Origin: Lachnospiraceae bacterium
GTDB taxonomy: Bacteria; Bacillota_A; Clostridia; Lachnospirales; Lachnospiraceae
DNA length: 53,237 bases
Direction: 5' to 3'
Assembly: GCA_009911175.1 (NCBI GenBank)
Contig: QXWX01000045.1
Coordinates: 1 to 53,237 of the forward strand
Below are positions 16,753 to 26,293 of the stretch, piece after piece. Each line of letters starts with the position of its first letter. The stretch's first letter is position 1. Under the pieces are notes generated by a model, which was not told the DNA's origin, searched no databases, and was given only the letters and a program-made list of their open reading frames with translations. The position numbers and the translations under genes are program-made.

Positions 16753-17078
16753 ATCATACCCTTCTTTTCATTGCGTTTCTATATAGAATACTACGTTTTT
16801 TTGGGAAATGCAATCGTTTTGCGTTTCAAAATACATGAAGAGTTTTTTAAAGCCTTATTAAGTGGTTATATATACTACATAAAACTCAAAATATGATGTA
16901 GAAACTATTTTCTAAATGTGGTAAACTGATGGAAATGACGCGTTACAGCCTTCCGGCCATGAATCTTGTTTTTGTACAGTTTAGCGCAGAATGGAAGTTC
17001 CTTAGATCAGAGAATGTACATGGGAAGGATGTTCCGCGAAAAGTACAGTAGATCCTGTGATAAGAGAGGAGAAATAAC
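16753..17078. other. intergenic region between divergent DegV and DUF362 genes
   Basis: AT-rich. The left part carries the DegV promoter and the palindrome TTCTATATAGAA (16777-16788) over its -10. The middle contains TAGAAA-CTAT-TTTCTA near 16900-16915. The right part, around GCGTTACAGCCTTCCGGCC, loosely resembles the dispersed GTTAC repeats. No ORF with a plausible start was seen and no clear promoter for the DUF362 gene was found. Confidence 0.5.
16785..16813 (-). promoter_or_regulatory. promoter of the DegV gene
   Basis: On the minus strand, TTGCAT (16813-16808), a 17-bp spacer and TATTCT (16790-16785). The 12-bp palindrome TTCTATATAGAA overlaps the -10 and could be an operator. Confidence 0.65.
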
Positions 17079-18218
17079 ATGAGTGATACCAAAAAAGCAA
17101 AGGTATACTTTACAGATTTTCGATGTGAGATGGATGAGAGTCCGGTGGAGAAGCTGAAACGGCTGCTGAGGAAAGCCGGGATGGATCAGATCAATATGGA
17201 CGGCAAATTTGTCGCGATCAAGATGCATTTCGGAGAGCTGGGGAATATGAGTTATCTCAGACCTAACTATGCGAAGGCAGTCGCGGACCTGGTAAAGGAA
17301 TGCGGCGGCAAGCCATTTTTGACGGACTGCAACACCCTCTATCCCGGCAGCAGGAAGAATGCCATTGAGCATCTGTATTGTGCGTGGGAGAACGGCTTCA
17401 CACCCATGACGGTGGGATGTCCGGTGATCATCGGCGACGGCCTGAAGGGTACGGACGACATTGCGGTGCCGGTGGAAGGCGGCGAATATATCAAAGAAGC
17501 AAAGATCGGGCGCGCGGTCATGGACGCGGATGTATTTCTCTCGCTGACCCATTTCAAGGGGCATGAGATGACCGGATTCGGGGGAGCCATCAAGAATATC
17601 GGGATGGGCTGCGGTTCCAGAGCAGGCAAGAAGGACCAGCACCATAACGGGCAGCCGGTCATTGACCCGGAGAGCTGCCGGGGCTGCAAGCGCTGTATGC
17701 GGGAATGCGCAAACGACGGACTGGTATTTGACGCAGAAAGAAAGGTCATGACCATTGACGGGGAAAAATGCGTGGGCTGCGGACGCTGCATCGGTGCCTG
17801 CAACTTCGATGCCATTGCATTTGGACAGGATGCGGCGGTCAAGGAGCTGAACTGCCGTATGGCGGAATATACGAAGGCGGTGGTGACAGGCAGGGATTGC
17901 TTCCACATTTCTCTGGTGTGCGATATCTCACCGGTCTGCGACTGTCATTCGGGAAATGACGTGCCGATCCTTCCGGATATCGGGATGTTTGCTTCCGCGG
18001 ATCCGCTGGCGCTGGATCAGGCCTGCGCGGATGCCTGCCTGCGGCAGACCCCGCTGCCCAACTCCCAGCTGACGGAGCAGATGGCGGGCAGTAGCTTCTG
18101 CGACCATCACGACCATTTTGAGAATACCACGCCCAATTCCGAGTATAAGACCTGTCTGGCCCATGCGGAGAAGATCGGGCTGGGGACGAAGGAATATGAA
18201 TTGATCACCGTCAAATAA
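17079..18218 (+). CDS. DUF362 protein with two 4Fe-4S clusters
   Basis: 379 residues. The DUF362 domain occupies the N-terminal half: VAIKMHFGELGNMSYLRP, TDCNTLYPGSRKNA, SLTHFKGHEMTGFGGAIKN. Two ferredoxin motifs are inserted around 200-245: CRGCKRCMREC and CVGCGRCIGAC. After them the DUF362 region resumes (FASADPLALDQACADA). The family is widespread in anaerobes and thought to be redox-active, but its reaction is unknown. The ATG follows AGAGAGGAGAAATAAC. The gene is single and has no evident partner. Confidence 0.9.
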   Translation: MSDTKKAKVYFTDFRCEMDESPVEKLKRLLRKAGMDQINMDGKFVAIKMHFGELGNMSYLRPNYAKAVADLVKECGGKPFLTDCNTLYPGSRKNAIEHLYCAWENGFTPMTVGCPVIIGDGLKGTDDIAVPVEGGEYIKEAKIGRAVMDADVFLSLTHFKGHEMTGFGGAIKNIGMGCGSRAGKKDQHHNGQPVIDPESCRGCKRCMRECANDGLVFDAERKVMTIDGEKCVGCGRCIGACNFDAIAFGQDAAVKELNCRMAEYTKAVVTGRDCFHISLVCDISPVCDCHSGNDVPILPDIGMFASADPLALDQACADACLRQTPLPNSQLTEQMAGSSFCDHHDHFENTTPNSEYKTCLAHAEKIGLGTKEYELITVK

Positions 18219-18250
18219 AAGGGAACGGCTCAGGGCAGTATTTTGCCATG

Positions 18251-18294
18251 AACAGGCAGATTTATTCCGAATAAAAAGGAAAAATCTGCCTGTT
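18251..18294. terminator. hairpin between convergent DUF362 and anti-sigma genes
   Basis: Perfect 13-bp arms, AACAGGCAGATTT (18251-18263) and AAATCTGCCTGTT (18282-18294), with an A-rich loop. The T-tract is poor, so termination strength is uncertain. Confidence 0.6.
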
Positions 18295-18323
18295 GTATTG
18301 CGCGCCGGAGTAATCTGCAGGGA

Positions 18324-19127
18324 CTATTTTGTCCGGTTATCGTCAATGACATGCTTTACCAAATTCAGAAATTCACGTTGTGCAAGGCAAGCTGTATCAC
18401 GGTTTTGTGTTTCCGTTTCATCCTGGATCCAGTCGGGACCGGAAGAAAGGACAAGACAAAGCCCGATCTCCGGATCGACCCAGTGGGCCTCCATGCTTCT
18501 GTTTCGGGTGGCCAGATAAATCGTACAGCCCTGATACTTTGTTGTCTCCACATTTTTTATATCCGGGCCGGAACTTCCGGCGGACGATTCCGTATCCTGC
18601 TTTTCTGTGTTTTTTTGTCCGGTATCTGTCTCTGCGCCGAGCCAAACCTCCGCTTCCGCGTCATAACTGAAACAGTATGCCCAGAGAGGATGATCGGTTT
18701 TTCCGAAGCCGAGAGAAAGAGTCTGGCCGGCTTCATTTTGATATTCCGCGCTCATCCAGGTATAGTCCGGATCCAGCCAGGCTTTCAGGACGCTGGATTC
18801 TTCCGGGGCTGCATGGATGCGGCGGAAAGGGGAGGGACCGGACAGCCGGTATTCTCCAAGCCGGTCCGGGCAGGAAAGCCCCATTTTTTCCACACTTCGA
18901 ACCGAAGCATGATGTACCCAGCCGCCCATCCTCCGGCTGCCTGCGGCTAAGGCTGCAAAGGACAGCAGAAAAACCAGCAGGGCAGTAAGCAGGACGACAG
19001 GGCGGATCCCATGTGGTGCTTTTTTTCTGGTCTGTGACGTGAGCTTTCGAATTTCAGCCAGCGTATCCTCAGAGGCATGAAGGGCCGAAAATGTTTCTAC
19101 ATAGAGTTTTTTGTCAAACATGGTCAT
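18324..19127 (-). CDS. anti-sigma factor-like membrane protein
   Basis: 267 residues. About 45 cytoplasmic residues (DKKLYVETFSALHASEDTLA) are followed by one membrane segment, VVLLTALLVFLLSFAALAAG (about 45-63), and an extracellular domain rich in Trp and Tyr with a Ser/Thr-rich insert. The start overlaps the sigma factor stop as ATGA, with GGAGGTGAA upstream. This layout is typical of ECF anti-sigma factors. The short N-terminus should hold the sigma partner in the cytoplasm and the outer domain should sense an envelope signal. No named extracellular domain was recognised (a DUF4367-like domain is possible). Confidence 0.75.
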   Translation of the reverse strand: MTMFDKKLYVETFSALHASEDTLAEIRKLTSQTRKKAPHGIRPVVLLTALLVFLLSFAALAAGSRRMGGWVHHASVRSVEKMGLSCPDRLGEYRLSGPSPFRRIHAAPEESSVLKAWLDPDYTWMSAEYQNEAGQTLSLGFGKTDHPLWAYCFSYDAEAEVWLGAETDTGQKNTEKQDTESSAGSSGPDIKNVETTKYQGCTIYLATRNRSMEAHWVDPEIGLCLVLSSGPDWIQDETETQNRDTACLAQREFLNLVKHVIDDNRTK

Positions 19128-19597
19128 TTCACCTCCATCAGTTTTTTGCGGAGCAGCTCCCGCCCCCGGTGCAGGTGGGTGGCCACCGTTGCCTTCGGGA
19201 TATGCAAAAGCCGGGCAATCTCCTCAGTGCTGCAGTCCTCATAGTAATAGAGATAGATCGCGACCCGGTATTTGCGGGGAAGATCCATGGTCAGATAAAA
19301 CAGTTCGCCGTGCTCCGGTGTGGAAAAGGACAGCTTGTCCGCATAGGTTTCCAGCGGTTCGGTTTTCCTCCACGGGGACAGAAATGTTTTTTTGCAGCAA
19401 TTGACCGTGACGCGCATCAGCCAGTGCCTGATGTGGTCTTCATTTTCAAAGTCCTTTTTCGTATTGTACAGCTTTAACAGGACTTCCTGTGTGATATCAT
19501 CGGCTTCCGGACGGTTCTTTACATAGTGAAACGCGATCCGGAAGATCATGTCCATATATTTTTCTGCCATTTCAATAAACTGCTCTTTCGGTAACAT
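19124..19597 (-). CDS. ECF RNA polymerase sigma factor
   Basis: 157 residues. Region 2 reads YMDMIFRIAFHYVKNRPEAD, then DITQEVLLKLY. Region 4 reads LPRKYRVAIYLYYYEDCSTE, then EIARLLHIPKATVATHLHRG. The ATG at 19597 has AAGGAGATCCTGAA upstream. It is co-transcribed with the anti-sigma gene. No ECF-type -35/-10 could be assigned upstream. Confidence 0.92.
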   Translation of the reverse strand: MLPKEQFIEMAEKYMDMIFRIAFHYVKNRPEADDITQEVLLKLYNTKKDFENEDHIRHWLMRVTVNCCKKTFLSPWRKTEPLETYADKLSFSTPEHGELFYLTMDLPRKYRVAIYLYYYEDCSTEEIARLLHIPKATVATHLHRGRELLRKKLMEVK

Positions 19598-19835
19598 TTC
19601 AGGATCTCCTTATATTCTCCGCTGCTATTTTGGCGCTTCTCTTTCAAATAGTATAACCCCGGCGTTGTGTATACCACTCTACTATATATATCTTTGAAAT
19701 GGGGAAAAAATTTCATCAGGGAAGAAAAAACTTGAGATTTTTATGATTTCGGAGGGATTATGGTATATACTATAGAAATGAATTCCAATTGTGCGGTTTG
19801 AGGATCCAGGGATCACGAAACTCATTTATCCAATC

Positions 19836-19858
19836 GCAACCGCATAGCTGGAAAAAAT
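19836..19858 (+). repeat. partial copy of the GCAACCGCACAGGTGG repeat
   Basis: GCAACCGCATAGCTGGAAAA here matches the direct repeats at 15538 and 15740 and the end of the 41283-41395 element. It lies immediately before the thioesterase start codon. Confidence 0.6.
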
Positions 19859-19860
19859 GA

Positions 19861-20370
19861 ATGACAAATCGAATGGAAGTGAAAGGCATGGAGCAGAAAA
19901 GAGCAATGAAAAAAGTGGGGGATTCCAGGACTGAGCAGGTCTATGTGATCCGTTCCCAGCACATCAATCCCCAGGGCAGGCTGTTCGGCGGCTATCTGAT
20001 GCAGTGGATCGATGAGATGGCCGGGATCGTCAGCCGGCGCCATTCCGGGAAAATGGTGACAACGGCATCCATTGACAATCTGAATTTTAAGGCAGGAGCT
20101 TATCAGAACGACATGATCGTCCTGGTGGGCCGGCTGACCTATGTGGGACGCGCGTCCATGGAGGTGCGGGTAGACACCTATGTTGAGGACTACCAGGGAA
20201 ACCGCAGGAGTATCAACCGGGCGTACCTTGTCATGGTGGCGGTCGATGAAAAGGGGAATGCGGTGGAGGTGCCGGGGCTTGAGCTGGCATCGGAGGCTGA
20301 GCAGGCAGAATGGTTTGGAGGGGAAAAACGGTATCAGCTGCGGAAGCGGAGGCGGGAGGAAGGGTACTGA
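19861..20370 (+). CDS. hotdog-fold acyl-CoA thioesterase (YciA/BFIT-like)
   Basis: Up to 169 residues. The hotdog motif is HINPQGRLFGGYLMQWIDEM, with the catalytic-region Asp in WIDEMAG and the following TTASIDNLNFKAGAY. Members hydrolyse acyl-CoAs in the cytosol. Two starts are possible: the ATG at 19861 or the ATG at 19888, the latter about nine bases after GGAAG and closer to the family start. A dispersed-repeat fragment directly precedes it. The C-terminus is unusually basic (KRRREEGY). Confidence 0.88.
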   Translation: MTNRMEVKGMEQKRAMKKVGDSRTEQVYVIRSQHINPQGRLFGGYLMQWIDEMAGIVSRRHSGKMVTTASIDNLNFKAGAYQNDMIVLVGRLTYVGRASMEVRVDTYVEDYQGNRRSINRAYLVMVAVDEKGNAVEVPGLELASEAEQAEWFGGEKRYQLRKRRREEGY

Positions 20371-20398
20371 ATGGCCGGATACACTTCCGCCGGAGCGC

Positions 20399-20414
20399 GG
20401 CCGCGGGAGCGGCC
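20399..20414. terminator. GC hairpin between convergent thioesterase and response regulator genes
   Basis: GGCCGC-GGGA-GCGGCC, a 6-bp stem in a 75-bp convergent gap. No T-tract, so a terminator role is only possible. Confidence 0.3.
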
Positions 20415-20445
20415 AGAGCACCCGCTGTCCGGACTGCTGTTCGGA

Positions 20446-22002
20446 TCACCGCATCTTTCGATATTGCTCCGGCGTAACCCCTTCGGCTTTCTTAAACACG
20501 CGAAAAAAGTATTTATTATTTTCATATCCCACCGCTTTGGCGATTTGATACAGCTTCCGGTCTGTCGTCTCCAGAAGCTTTTTTGCCTGTTCGATCCGGA
20601 TCGAATTCAGGTACGAGACGTACTTAACCCCGGTCCGTTTGCGGAACAGATGGCTTAAATAACTGCTGTTCATATAAAAGAGCGAGGCAAGGAATTCCAC
20701 AGTCAGGTTCTTCGGGTAGTTCCTCCTGGTATAAATCTGGATCTGTTCAATGGGATCATTGACAGCGTATACGCTCTGAGGCTTGAGCATCTCCGAGAGA
20801 TTGCCGAAAAACTGCCTGTAATAACCGTGGAGCTCTTCCGGAGAAAAAATTTCCCTGACAATATTATGCATGCTTCTGGACGGATTGGTTTGGCTGACAT
20901 ATTGCTTTAAGATTAGCATACATTCTTCAGTCAACTGATGATAGTGGTATTTGACATCTGCCAGCGTGAGGGAGGGGATCGCCTGATAGCAATCCTGCAG
21001 TTCCCGCAGCAGCTGAAAAACGGCATCCGTCATCCCGGCTTCCACACGGAACAGAAATTCTTCCTTTTTATCCCAACTGATCTCCCGGAGTTCATTTTTG
21101 GTATCCGGATGCCAGACATAATAATCTGAGGAGGTCTGGAGGATTGGAATGGTATCCAGGGCTTCACGGCATTTTTCGTAAGCGCCATGGAGCTGTTCCG
21201 GCGCGGAACAGGGGCTGCTGACGCCCCAGTAGGATACCGCGCCGTAACTGTGCAGATGCGCCATAAAATCCTGTATAAATCTCTGGTAAAAAGACTGAGG
21301 CGTAAAATCTGCGTCATTGGGAGTGCAGAGTACAAAAAAGCCCAGCAGCGCATTGGTCGGATGCGGCAGATAAAGTGCCATTTCCGAAAAACCAAGCTCT
21401 GCCACATGTTCCTGCAGACGAAAATCATGGAGCGGCGCGGAGGAACACAGCGCGGCTAGGCAGATGCGCCCGGACTGCCTGAGAAAAGCCAGCTTTTCCG
21501 AATTGATGGCAGTGTCAGATACGGCATAGCCCAGGATGAGGTTCTGGATCAGCTGCAGATCATATTCGTAATAAGCCATTTCCTTCTGCTCTTCGCTGAG
21601 GCGTATTTTCTTGTCGATTGATTCAGAGGCTTCGAGACGCCGGAGAGCCTGAAGTACCGTCTGCTGGATCTGCTCATCTGTAAAAGGTTTTAATATATAA
21701 TCAATCACGTTGGCGGAAATCGCATATTTGATATAGTCAAAGCTTTTATATCCGCTGATCACAATCAGCTGCATATCAGGATAATGCTCTGCCAGGAAGG
21801 GCAGGAGCTGTGTTCCGTCCATGACCGGCATTTCCATATCCAGAATGACAAGGTCAGGATGAAATTCTTCAATCAGTTTCAGCGCCTGCTTTCCATTGCC
21901 CGCTTCACCGGAACAATGGATCTGGTCTTTCAGCGGTTCCAGCTTTTTTAAGGTTCCCAGACGAATCAACGGTTCATCATCTACAATAATAAACTGATAC
22001 AT
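20446..22002 (-). CDS. YesN-type response regulator with AraC output domain
   Basis: 518 residues. The receiver domain is at 1-120 with acidic pair Asp8-Asp9, phosphoacceptor Asp55 in LVILDMEMPVMDG and Lys in LKPFTDEQI. A long middle region is of unknown fold. The C-terminal AraC domain (about 415-515) has two HTHs: LTVEFLASLFYMNSSYLSHL and YQIAKAVGYENNKYFFRVF. It is phosphorylated by the YesM kinase encoded 24 bp upstream and should activate the divergent importer operon starting at 23915. Confidence 0.93.
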   Translation of the reverse strand: MYQFIIVDDEPLIRLGTLKKLEPLKDQIHCSGEAGNGKQALKLIEEFHPDLVILDMEMPVMDGTQLLPFLAEHYPDMQLIVISGYKSFDYIKYAISANVIDYILKPFTDEQIQQTVLQALRRLEASESIDKKIRLSEEQKEMAYYEYDLQLIQNLILGYAVSDTAINSEKLAFLRQSGRICLAALCSSAPLHDFRLQEHVAELGFSEMALYLPHPTNALLGFFVLCTPNDADFTPQSFYQRFIQDFMAHLHSYGAVSYWGVSSPCSAPEQLHGAYEKCREALDTIPILQTSSDYYVWHPDTKNELREISWDKKEEFLFRVEAGMTDAVFQLLRELQDCYQAIPSLTLADVKYHYHQLTEECMLILKQYVSQTNPSRSMHNIVREIFSPEELHGYYRQFFGNLSEMLKPQSVYAVNDPIEQIQIYTRRNYPKNLTVEFLASLFYMNSSYLSHLFRKRTGVKYVSYLNSIRIEQAKKLLETTDRKLYQIAKAVGYENNKYFFRVFKKAEGVTPEQYRKMR

Positions 22003-22026
22003 AGGATTTGCCTTTCATATTTTTTC

Positions 22027-23790
22027 TCAGGAATGGTCCGGGCCGCTCTCGTTCAGGCAGGGCAGCTTGACACGGATGAGAGTTCCGCGGCCGGGTCTGC
22101 TTTCCGCGTACAGACCGTATCCTTTCCCATAATAAAGCTCAATGCGTGTATTGATATTTTTTAGCCCGATGCTCTGGCTGCTCCGATGCCCCAGCTCCGT
22201 AAAAGCAGGCTCTTCCATCAGGGAAGCATTCAGCGCCTGCAATTCTTCGGGAGACATTCCCTTTCCGTCATCGACAACATAGAGATAGAAGTAAGTATCA
22301 AATAAAAAACCACGAATACTGATGCGATGGCCGAACTGACAATTTTGCAGTCCGTGTGAAAATGCATTTTCCACAATAGGCTGCAGGATCAGCTTCAAAA
22401 CCTTCAATCCCTTCATGCGTTCGGGAATGCGCAGGCGGAATTGAAAAAGCCCGTCAAACCGGATCGACTGGATGGAGATGTAATCCAGAACGTGGTCGAT
22501 CTCGTCCCGGAGGGTAACCACCTCGCTGGGTGTCTTGATCGCATAGCGGAACATATTTCCCAGAGACATGGCCATCGTGGAGATGGATCGGCTCCCCTCA
22601 ATGGCGGCAATGCTGTTGATCGCCTCCAGTGTATTGAATAAAAAGTGGGAATTGATCCGTGCTTCCAGTGATTTCATCTGGGCATCCAGAGAGATCAGCC
22701 GGCTCTGATAATTGGTCTTGATTGCGGTATCCAATTCCTCGATCATGGAATTATATTCATTGTATAAAATACCGATCTCATCCGTTCGGTTCAGATACCG
22801 CGTAGAAACACTCAGGTTCTCTTCGCTCTGGCGTGACATCTTCCGGCTCAGATGAACAATCGGCTCTGTTACGGATTTTGAAAAATACAATGCCAGGAGG
22901 ATACCACTGATCACGCAGATGACCGCAATCAGGAGCAGCAGGATGCCTGCGGCGCCGAATTCGCGATATAGCCGGCTGTTATCCACAAAAGTATACAGGG
23001 ACAGAGAGGGATGCGCAAGCTCAGCAGAATATGCGGCATGCGTTTCTGCTTCCTCCGGTGTCATGACGCGCCCATTTGGCGGGGTACAATAAAGTGTTTC
23101 TCCGCTTTCATGGTTGATGACCGCGATGGAAGTGACATCAGGAATCGTGTTCAGGGCATCCAGGTCGAAGATATCAGGACTGCAGTTGATCATTAAGATT
23201 CCCAGGCTTTTGGACGTATAAATATCGTAGAGATTCTTTGCCAGAAAAAAGCTTTTTTTACCTCCCTGAAAGATATCGGGGTGGGTGGAGATCCTGCTGA
23301 TATACAGAGTTCCCCGCTGGCTGTACGTCTCTTGATACCAGGCTTCCTCTGAAGGGGCATATCCATAGACCAGCCTGGTGTCGGGCGTATTTTCAAATGT
23401 AAAATGAATGCCGGACGGGGTAAAAAAATATATACCGTAGATATAGTCATAGGTATTGAACAGGTTCTGGCACAGGTATTTTAGATTCTGCCTGTTCTGA
23501 TAGATAGACAGTTCGCTGTGCTCCTCCGCTGGGTCGGCATAAGGCTTTAGATTCCGGGTCAGGGAATAACTGCCGGAGGAGTATGAGGAAAACTGATTCG
23601 CCAGCTTTTCCAGCTCCGCAAGTGTCGTATTGGTCTGTTGGACCGCCCTGGAAAACAGGTTGGAAGAGTACTCAGTCATCTGCTGCCGCGTGGTCTTCTG
23701 ATAACGGTGATAGGATACTGCGGTGATGCAGATGGTTGGCAGCAATGCCATAAAAAACAGAATGATAAACAATTTCTGCCGTAATTTCAT
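22027..23790 (-). CDS. YesM-type sensor histidine kinase
   Basis: 587 residues from the ATG at 23790 (AGAAAGGGCGTTTTCT upstream); longer readings lack family support. Membrane segment 1 is at 7-26, an extracellular sensor at about 27-278 and segment 2 at about 279-303. A HAMP domain and the His_kinase domain follow, with His382 in SLEARINSHFLFNTLEAINS. The ATP site shows ENAFSHGLQ, VVDDGKGMSPEE and SIGLKNINTRIELYYG. It should sense an extracellular sugar or the loaded binding protein and phosphorylate the response regulator at 20446-22002. Confidence 0.93.
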   Translation of the reverse strand: MKLRQKLFIILFFMALLPTICITAVSYHRYQKTTRQQMTEYSSNLFSRAVQQTNTTLAELEKLANQFSSYSSGSYSLTRNLKPYADPAEEHSELSIYQNRQNLKYLCQNLFNTYDYIYGIYFFTPSGIHFTFENTPDTRLVYGYAPSEEAWYQETYSQRGTLYISRISTHPDIFQGGKKSFFLAKNLYDIYTSKSLGILMINCSPDIFDLDALNTIPDVTSIAVINHESGETLYCTPPNGRVMTPEEAETHAAYSAELAHPSLSLYTFVDNSRLYREFGAAGILLLLIAVICVISGILLALYFSKSVTEPIVHLSRKMSRQSEENLSVSTRYLNRTDEIGILYNEYNSMIEELDTAIKTNYQSRLISLDAQMKSLEARINSHFLFNTLEAINSIAAIEGSRSISTMAMSLGNMFRYAIKTPSEVVTLRDEIDHVLDYISIQSIRFDGLFQFRLRIPERMKGLKVLKLILQPIVENAFSHGLQNCQFGHRISIRGFLFDTYFYLYVVDDGKGMSPEELQALNASLMEEPAFTELGHRSSQSIGLKNINTRIELYYGKGYGLYAESRPGRGTLIRVKLPCLNESGPDHS

Positions 23791-23914
23791 AGAAAACGCC
23801 CTTTCTGAAAAAACTAAGAAAAGTATACCACAGGAACCAAGAAATGTCCACTTTACCTGTGTTAGAATAAAACCATCAAAAGAGAAAACTGAAAAGAAAA
23901 GGAGAAAGAAAATC

Positions 23915-25261
23915 ATGAAGAGAAAAATTATTTCCATGCTCATAGCTACAGCGATGGCGGGAACCCTGCTGGCAGGATGCGGCTCTTCGGGCAATACCCA
24001 GACGGAGCAAAGCGGTTCCGGATCAGAGGAGCAAAACGAAAAAGCGAAGATCCGGTTTTTGTCTGCCATGGAGCTGGTGGATGAGGATATGATCAGGGCT
24101 TTTGAAGAAGAGAATCAGGACATAGAAGTGGAGTTTGATTATGTGGATTCCGGAAATTATTCGGCAAAGTTTGCGGCGCTTGCATCCTCCCATGAAGTGC
24201 CGGACGTATTCTGGACACAATCCGGTTATTACTGTGACCAGATCAGTGAGGGCCTTCTGATGGATATTTCCGACGAATTGGCGGATCAGGCATATGAAGG
24301 CGATATGGCGTGGAAGGATACGTATATCCCATCCCTGCTGGAAAGCCTGGAGAACATCGCATATACGGGCTGCGGCGAAATGGAATCTTATGATTACGGC
24401 GTTCCCTTTACGATGACTACGGTGGCGGTGATGTATGACAAAGCAATCTATGAGAAGCTGGAATTGTCTGAGCCGGAATCCTGGGAAGACTTTATGGACA
24501 ATTGCGAGAAACTCAAAGATGCGGGATACACTCCGTTATCCGTACAGTCCAATACCTGTATTGACTGGATGCCGAGATTGTTCTGGGATCAGTTCTGCAG
24601 GAAGGAGATCGAGGAGGATGGAAAAACCTTTGAAAGCGGAGAGATGACCTTTGAGACAGAGTCGGTAAAGGCCGGATTGGAAAGCTATAAGGAAATCTGG
24701 GATAAAGGGTATCTGCCGGAGAACTTCATGACCTCGGATCTGGATACCACCGCGCAGCTCTTTCTGCAGGGAAAGCTGGCTCAGGTGATGATCGCCCCGG
24801 ATAAACTGGAATATATCATGGATAATGCGCCGGATACGATGGAGCTTGGAACATTTCCGCTTCCGGGAATAGACGGACTTCCCTCCAGATCACTGGGAGG
24901 GGCAAGCAATATTTTCGCGGTCAGCGCAGATACAAAAGAGCCGGAGGCAGCGGTGCGTCTGCTGAAGTATCTGACCTCCAGAACCAATTTTGAGACTGAC
25001 GAGGGATTAAAATATTCCAACTCGGGCCTGAATGATGTGGAACGCAGTCCGGAACTGGACGGAATCCTGGCGGGCTACGGCGCGGCGGCGGAAAATGGCT
25101 TCTGCCCGGATATTTTTGTACCAACGACAGTGTCAACAGAGATCAATACGGAGTTTAAAGAAAACCTGATCCCGAACTATCTGCTTGGACAGATCACCCT
25201 GGAGGACGTGACGAAAACCTTACAGGAATCCTACGATTCTTATCTGGAGGATAAGGAGTAA
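23915..25261 (+). CDS. CUT1-type sugar-binding lipoprotein
   Basis: 448 residues from the ATG at 23915 (AAAAGGAGAAAGAAAATC upstream); the frame opens earlier at 23723 only because it overlaps the kinase gene. The signal peptide ends in the lipobox LLAGC with lipidated Cys22, then a Ser/Gly/Glu linker. The body is a family 1 extracellular solute-binding protein: VPDVFWTQSGYYCDQISEGL, PFTMTTVAVMYDKAIYEKL, LFLQGKLAQVMIAPD. It is transcribed divergently from the YesM gene, with 124 bp between start codons. It supplies substrate to the permeases at 25382-27146. Confidence 0.93.
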   Translation: MKRKIISMLIATAMAGTLLAGCGSSGNTQTEQSGSGSEEQNEKAKIRFLSAMELVDEDMIRAFEEENQDIEVEFDYVDSGNYSAKFAALASSHEVPDVFWTQSGYYCDQISEGLLMDISDELADQAYEGDMAWKDTYIPSLLESLENIAYTGCGEMESYDYGVPFTMTTVAVMYDKAIYEKLELSEPESWEDFMDNCEKLKDAGYTPLSVQSNTCIDWMPRLFWDQFCRKEIEEDGKTFESGEMTFETESVKAGLESYKEIWDKGYLPENFMTSDLDTTAQLFLQGKLAQVMIAPDKLEYIMDNAPDTMELGTFPLPGIDGLPSRSLGGASNIFAVSADTKEPEAAVRLLKYLTSRTNFETDEGLKYSNSGLNDVERSPELDGILAGYGAAAENGFCPDIFVPTTVSTEINTEFKENLIPNYLLGQITLEDVTKTLQESYDSYLEDKE

Positions 25262-25272
25262 TAGGGAAACGT

Positions 25273-25303
25273 AAAAACGGCTGGCTGGCGGCCAGCTGTT
25301 TTT
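25273..25303 (+). terminator. intra-operon hairpin (partial terminator) after the binding-protein gene
   Basis: AAAAAC-GGCTGG...CCAGCT-GTTTTT forms a strong stem with a T-run, 12 bp after the binding-protein stop and 78 bp before the first permease. Such hairpins commonly keep binding-protein mRNA more abundant than permease mRNA. Confidence 0.8.
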
Positions 25304-25381
25304 ATATCTTCATATGCGGAAATGCTGCCGGCGGCAGGATTTTGCGTATGCTGAAAATACGAAAAAAGAGGAGGCAATATT

Positions 25382-26293
25382 GTGGGCAAACATAAAAAAG
25401 CAGGTCTGCTGCAGGAGTTAAAGGAGAGCATCCCGGCGTATATCCTGATTCTTCCCACCCTGGTGATCCTGGTGATCTTCCTGTTTATCCCATTTGCGAA
25501 TGCATTTCGGATCAGTCTTTACAAGTATAAAGGCTATGGGGAATTGACAAAATATGTGGGGCTGAAAAACTATGGATCCGTACTTCAGGATGATCAGTTT
25601 TACCGGGCGTTTGGCAATACGTTTCAATTGATCGGATGTGATCTGATCTTTTCCATTACGATTGGATTTATCCTTTCCTACATTTTATTCCGGGGAATTC
25701 GGATGAAACGGTTTTTTAATACAGCGCTGTTTATTCCCTATCTGATCTCCATGGTCGTGATCGGATGTATATGGCGCATTATTTACGATCCTACGATCGG
25801 ACCTCTGAACCAGCTTCTGGAACTGATCGGGCTCGGAAGCCTGGCGCGGCCCTGGCTGTCCCAGATCGATACGGCGCTGCCTGCGATCATCGTGACATGG
25901 ATCTGGCGGACGATTCCATTTAATATGCTGATCTGCTATGCCAATATCATGACGCTTCCAAAGGACCATCTAGAGGCTGCAGAGATTGACGGGGCATCTC
26001 AATTTCAGAGATTGAGGTACATCATCGTCCCCCATATGATCCCGACTTTTGCTACACTGGGAGTCCTCACAGTGACCAATGACCTGCGGGCATTCGATCT
26101 GGTATGGGTGATGACCCAGGGAGGACCGGGGGGAGCCTCCGATGTGCTGACCTCCTACGTTTATTCTAATGCATTTGTATCTCAGAAATTCGGACCGGCT
26201 ACGGCCGCTTCTATCATCATGATGGCTGTTATGATCGGAATTACGGTGATCCTGCAGCTGGTAAAGAAGGCAGGTGGAAAAAATGAAGAATGA
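25382..26293 (+). CDS. CUT1 ABC sugar transporter permease 1
   Basis: 303 residues from a GTG at 25382, preceded by AGAGGAGGCAATATT. Six membrane segments (LILPTLVILVIFLFIPFANA is the first). The cytoplasmic EAA loop is EAAEIDGASQFQRLRYIIVP. It is a MalF/UgpA-type subunit. The last residues overlap the start of permease 2. No ATPase gene follows. Confidence 0.93.
   Translation: MGKHKKAGLLQELKESIPAYILILPTLVILVIFLFIPFANAFRISLYKYKGYGELTKYVGLKNYGSVLQDDQFYRAFGNTFQLIGCDLIFSITIGFILSYILFRGIRMKRFFNTALFIPYLISMVVIGCIWRIIYDPTIGPLNQLLELIGLGSLARPWLSQIDTALPAIIVTWIWRTIPFNMLICYANIMTLPKDHLEAAEIDGASQFQRLRYIIVPHMIPTFATLGVLTVTNDLRAFDLVWVMTQGGPGGASDVLTSYVYSNAFVSQKFGPATAASIIMMAVMIGITVILQLVKKAGGKNEE

Noticed and set aside
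23723..23914. N-terminal extension of the binding protein upstream of 23915
   Set aside because: It overlaps the divergent kinase gene and would bury the lipoprotein signal peptide; a strong ribosome-binding site precedes 23915.
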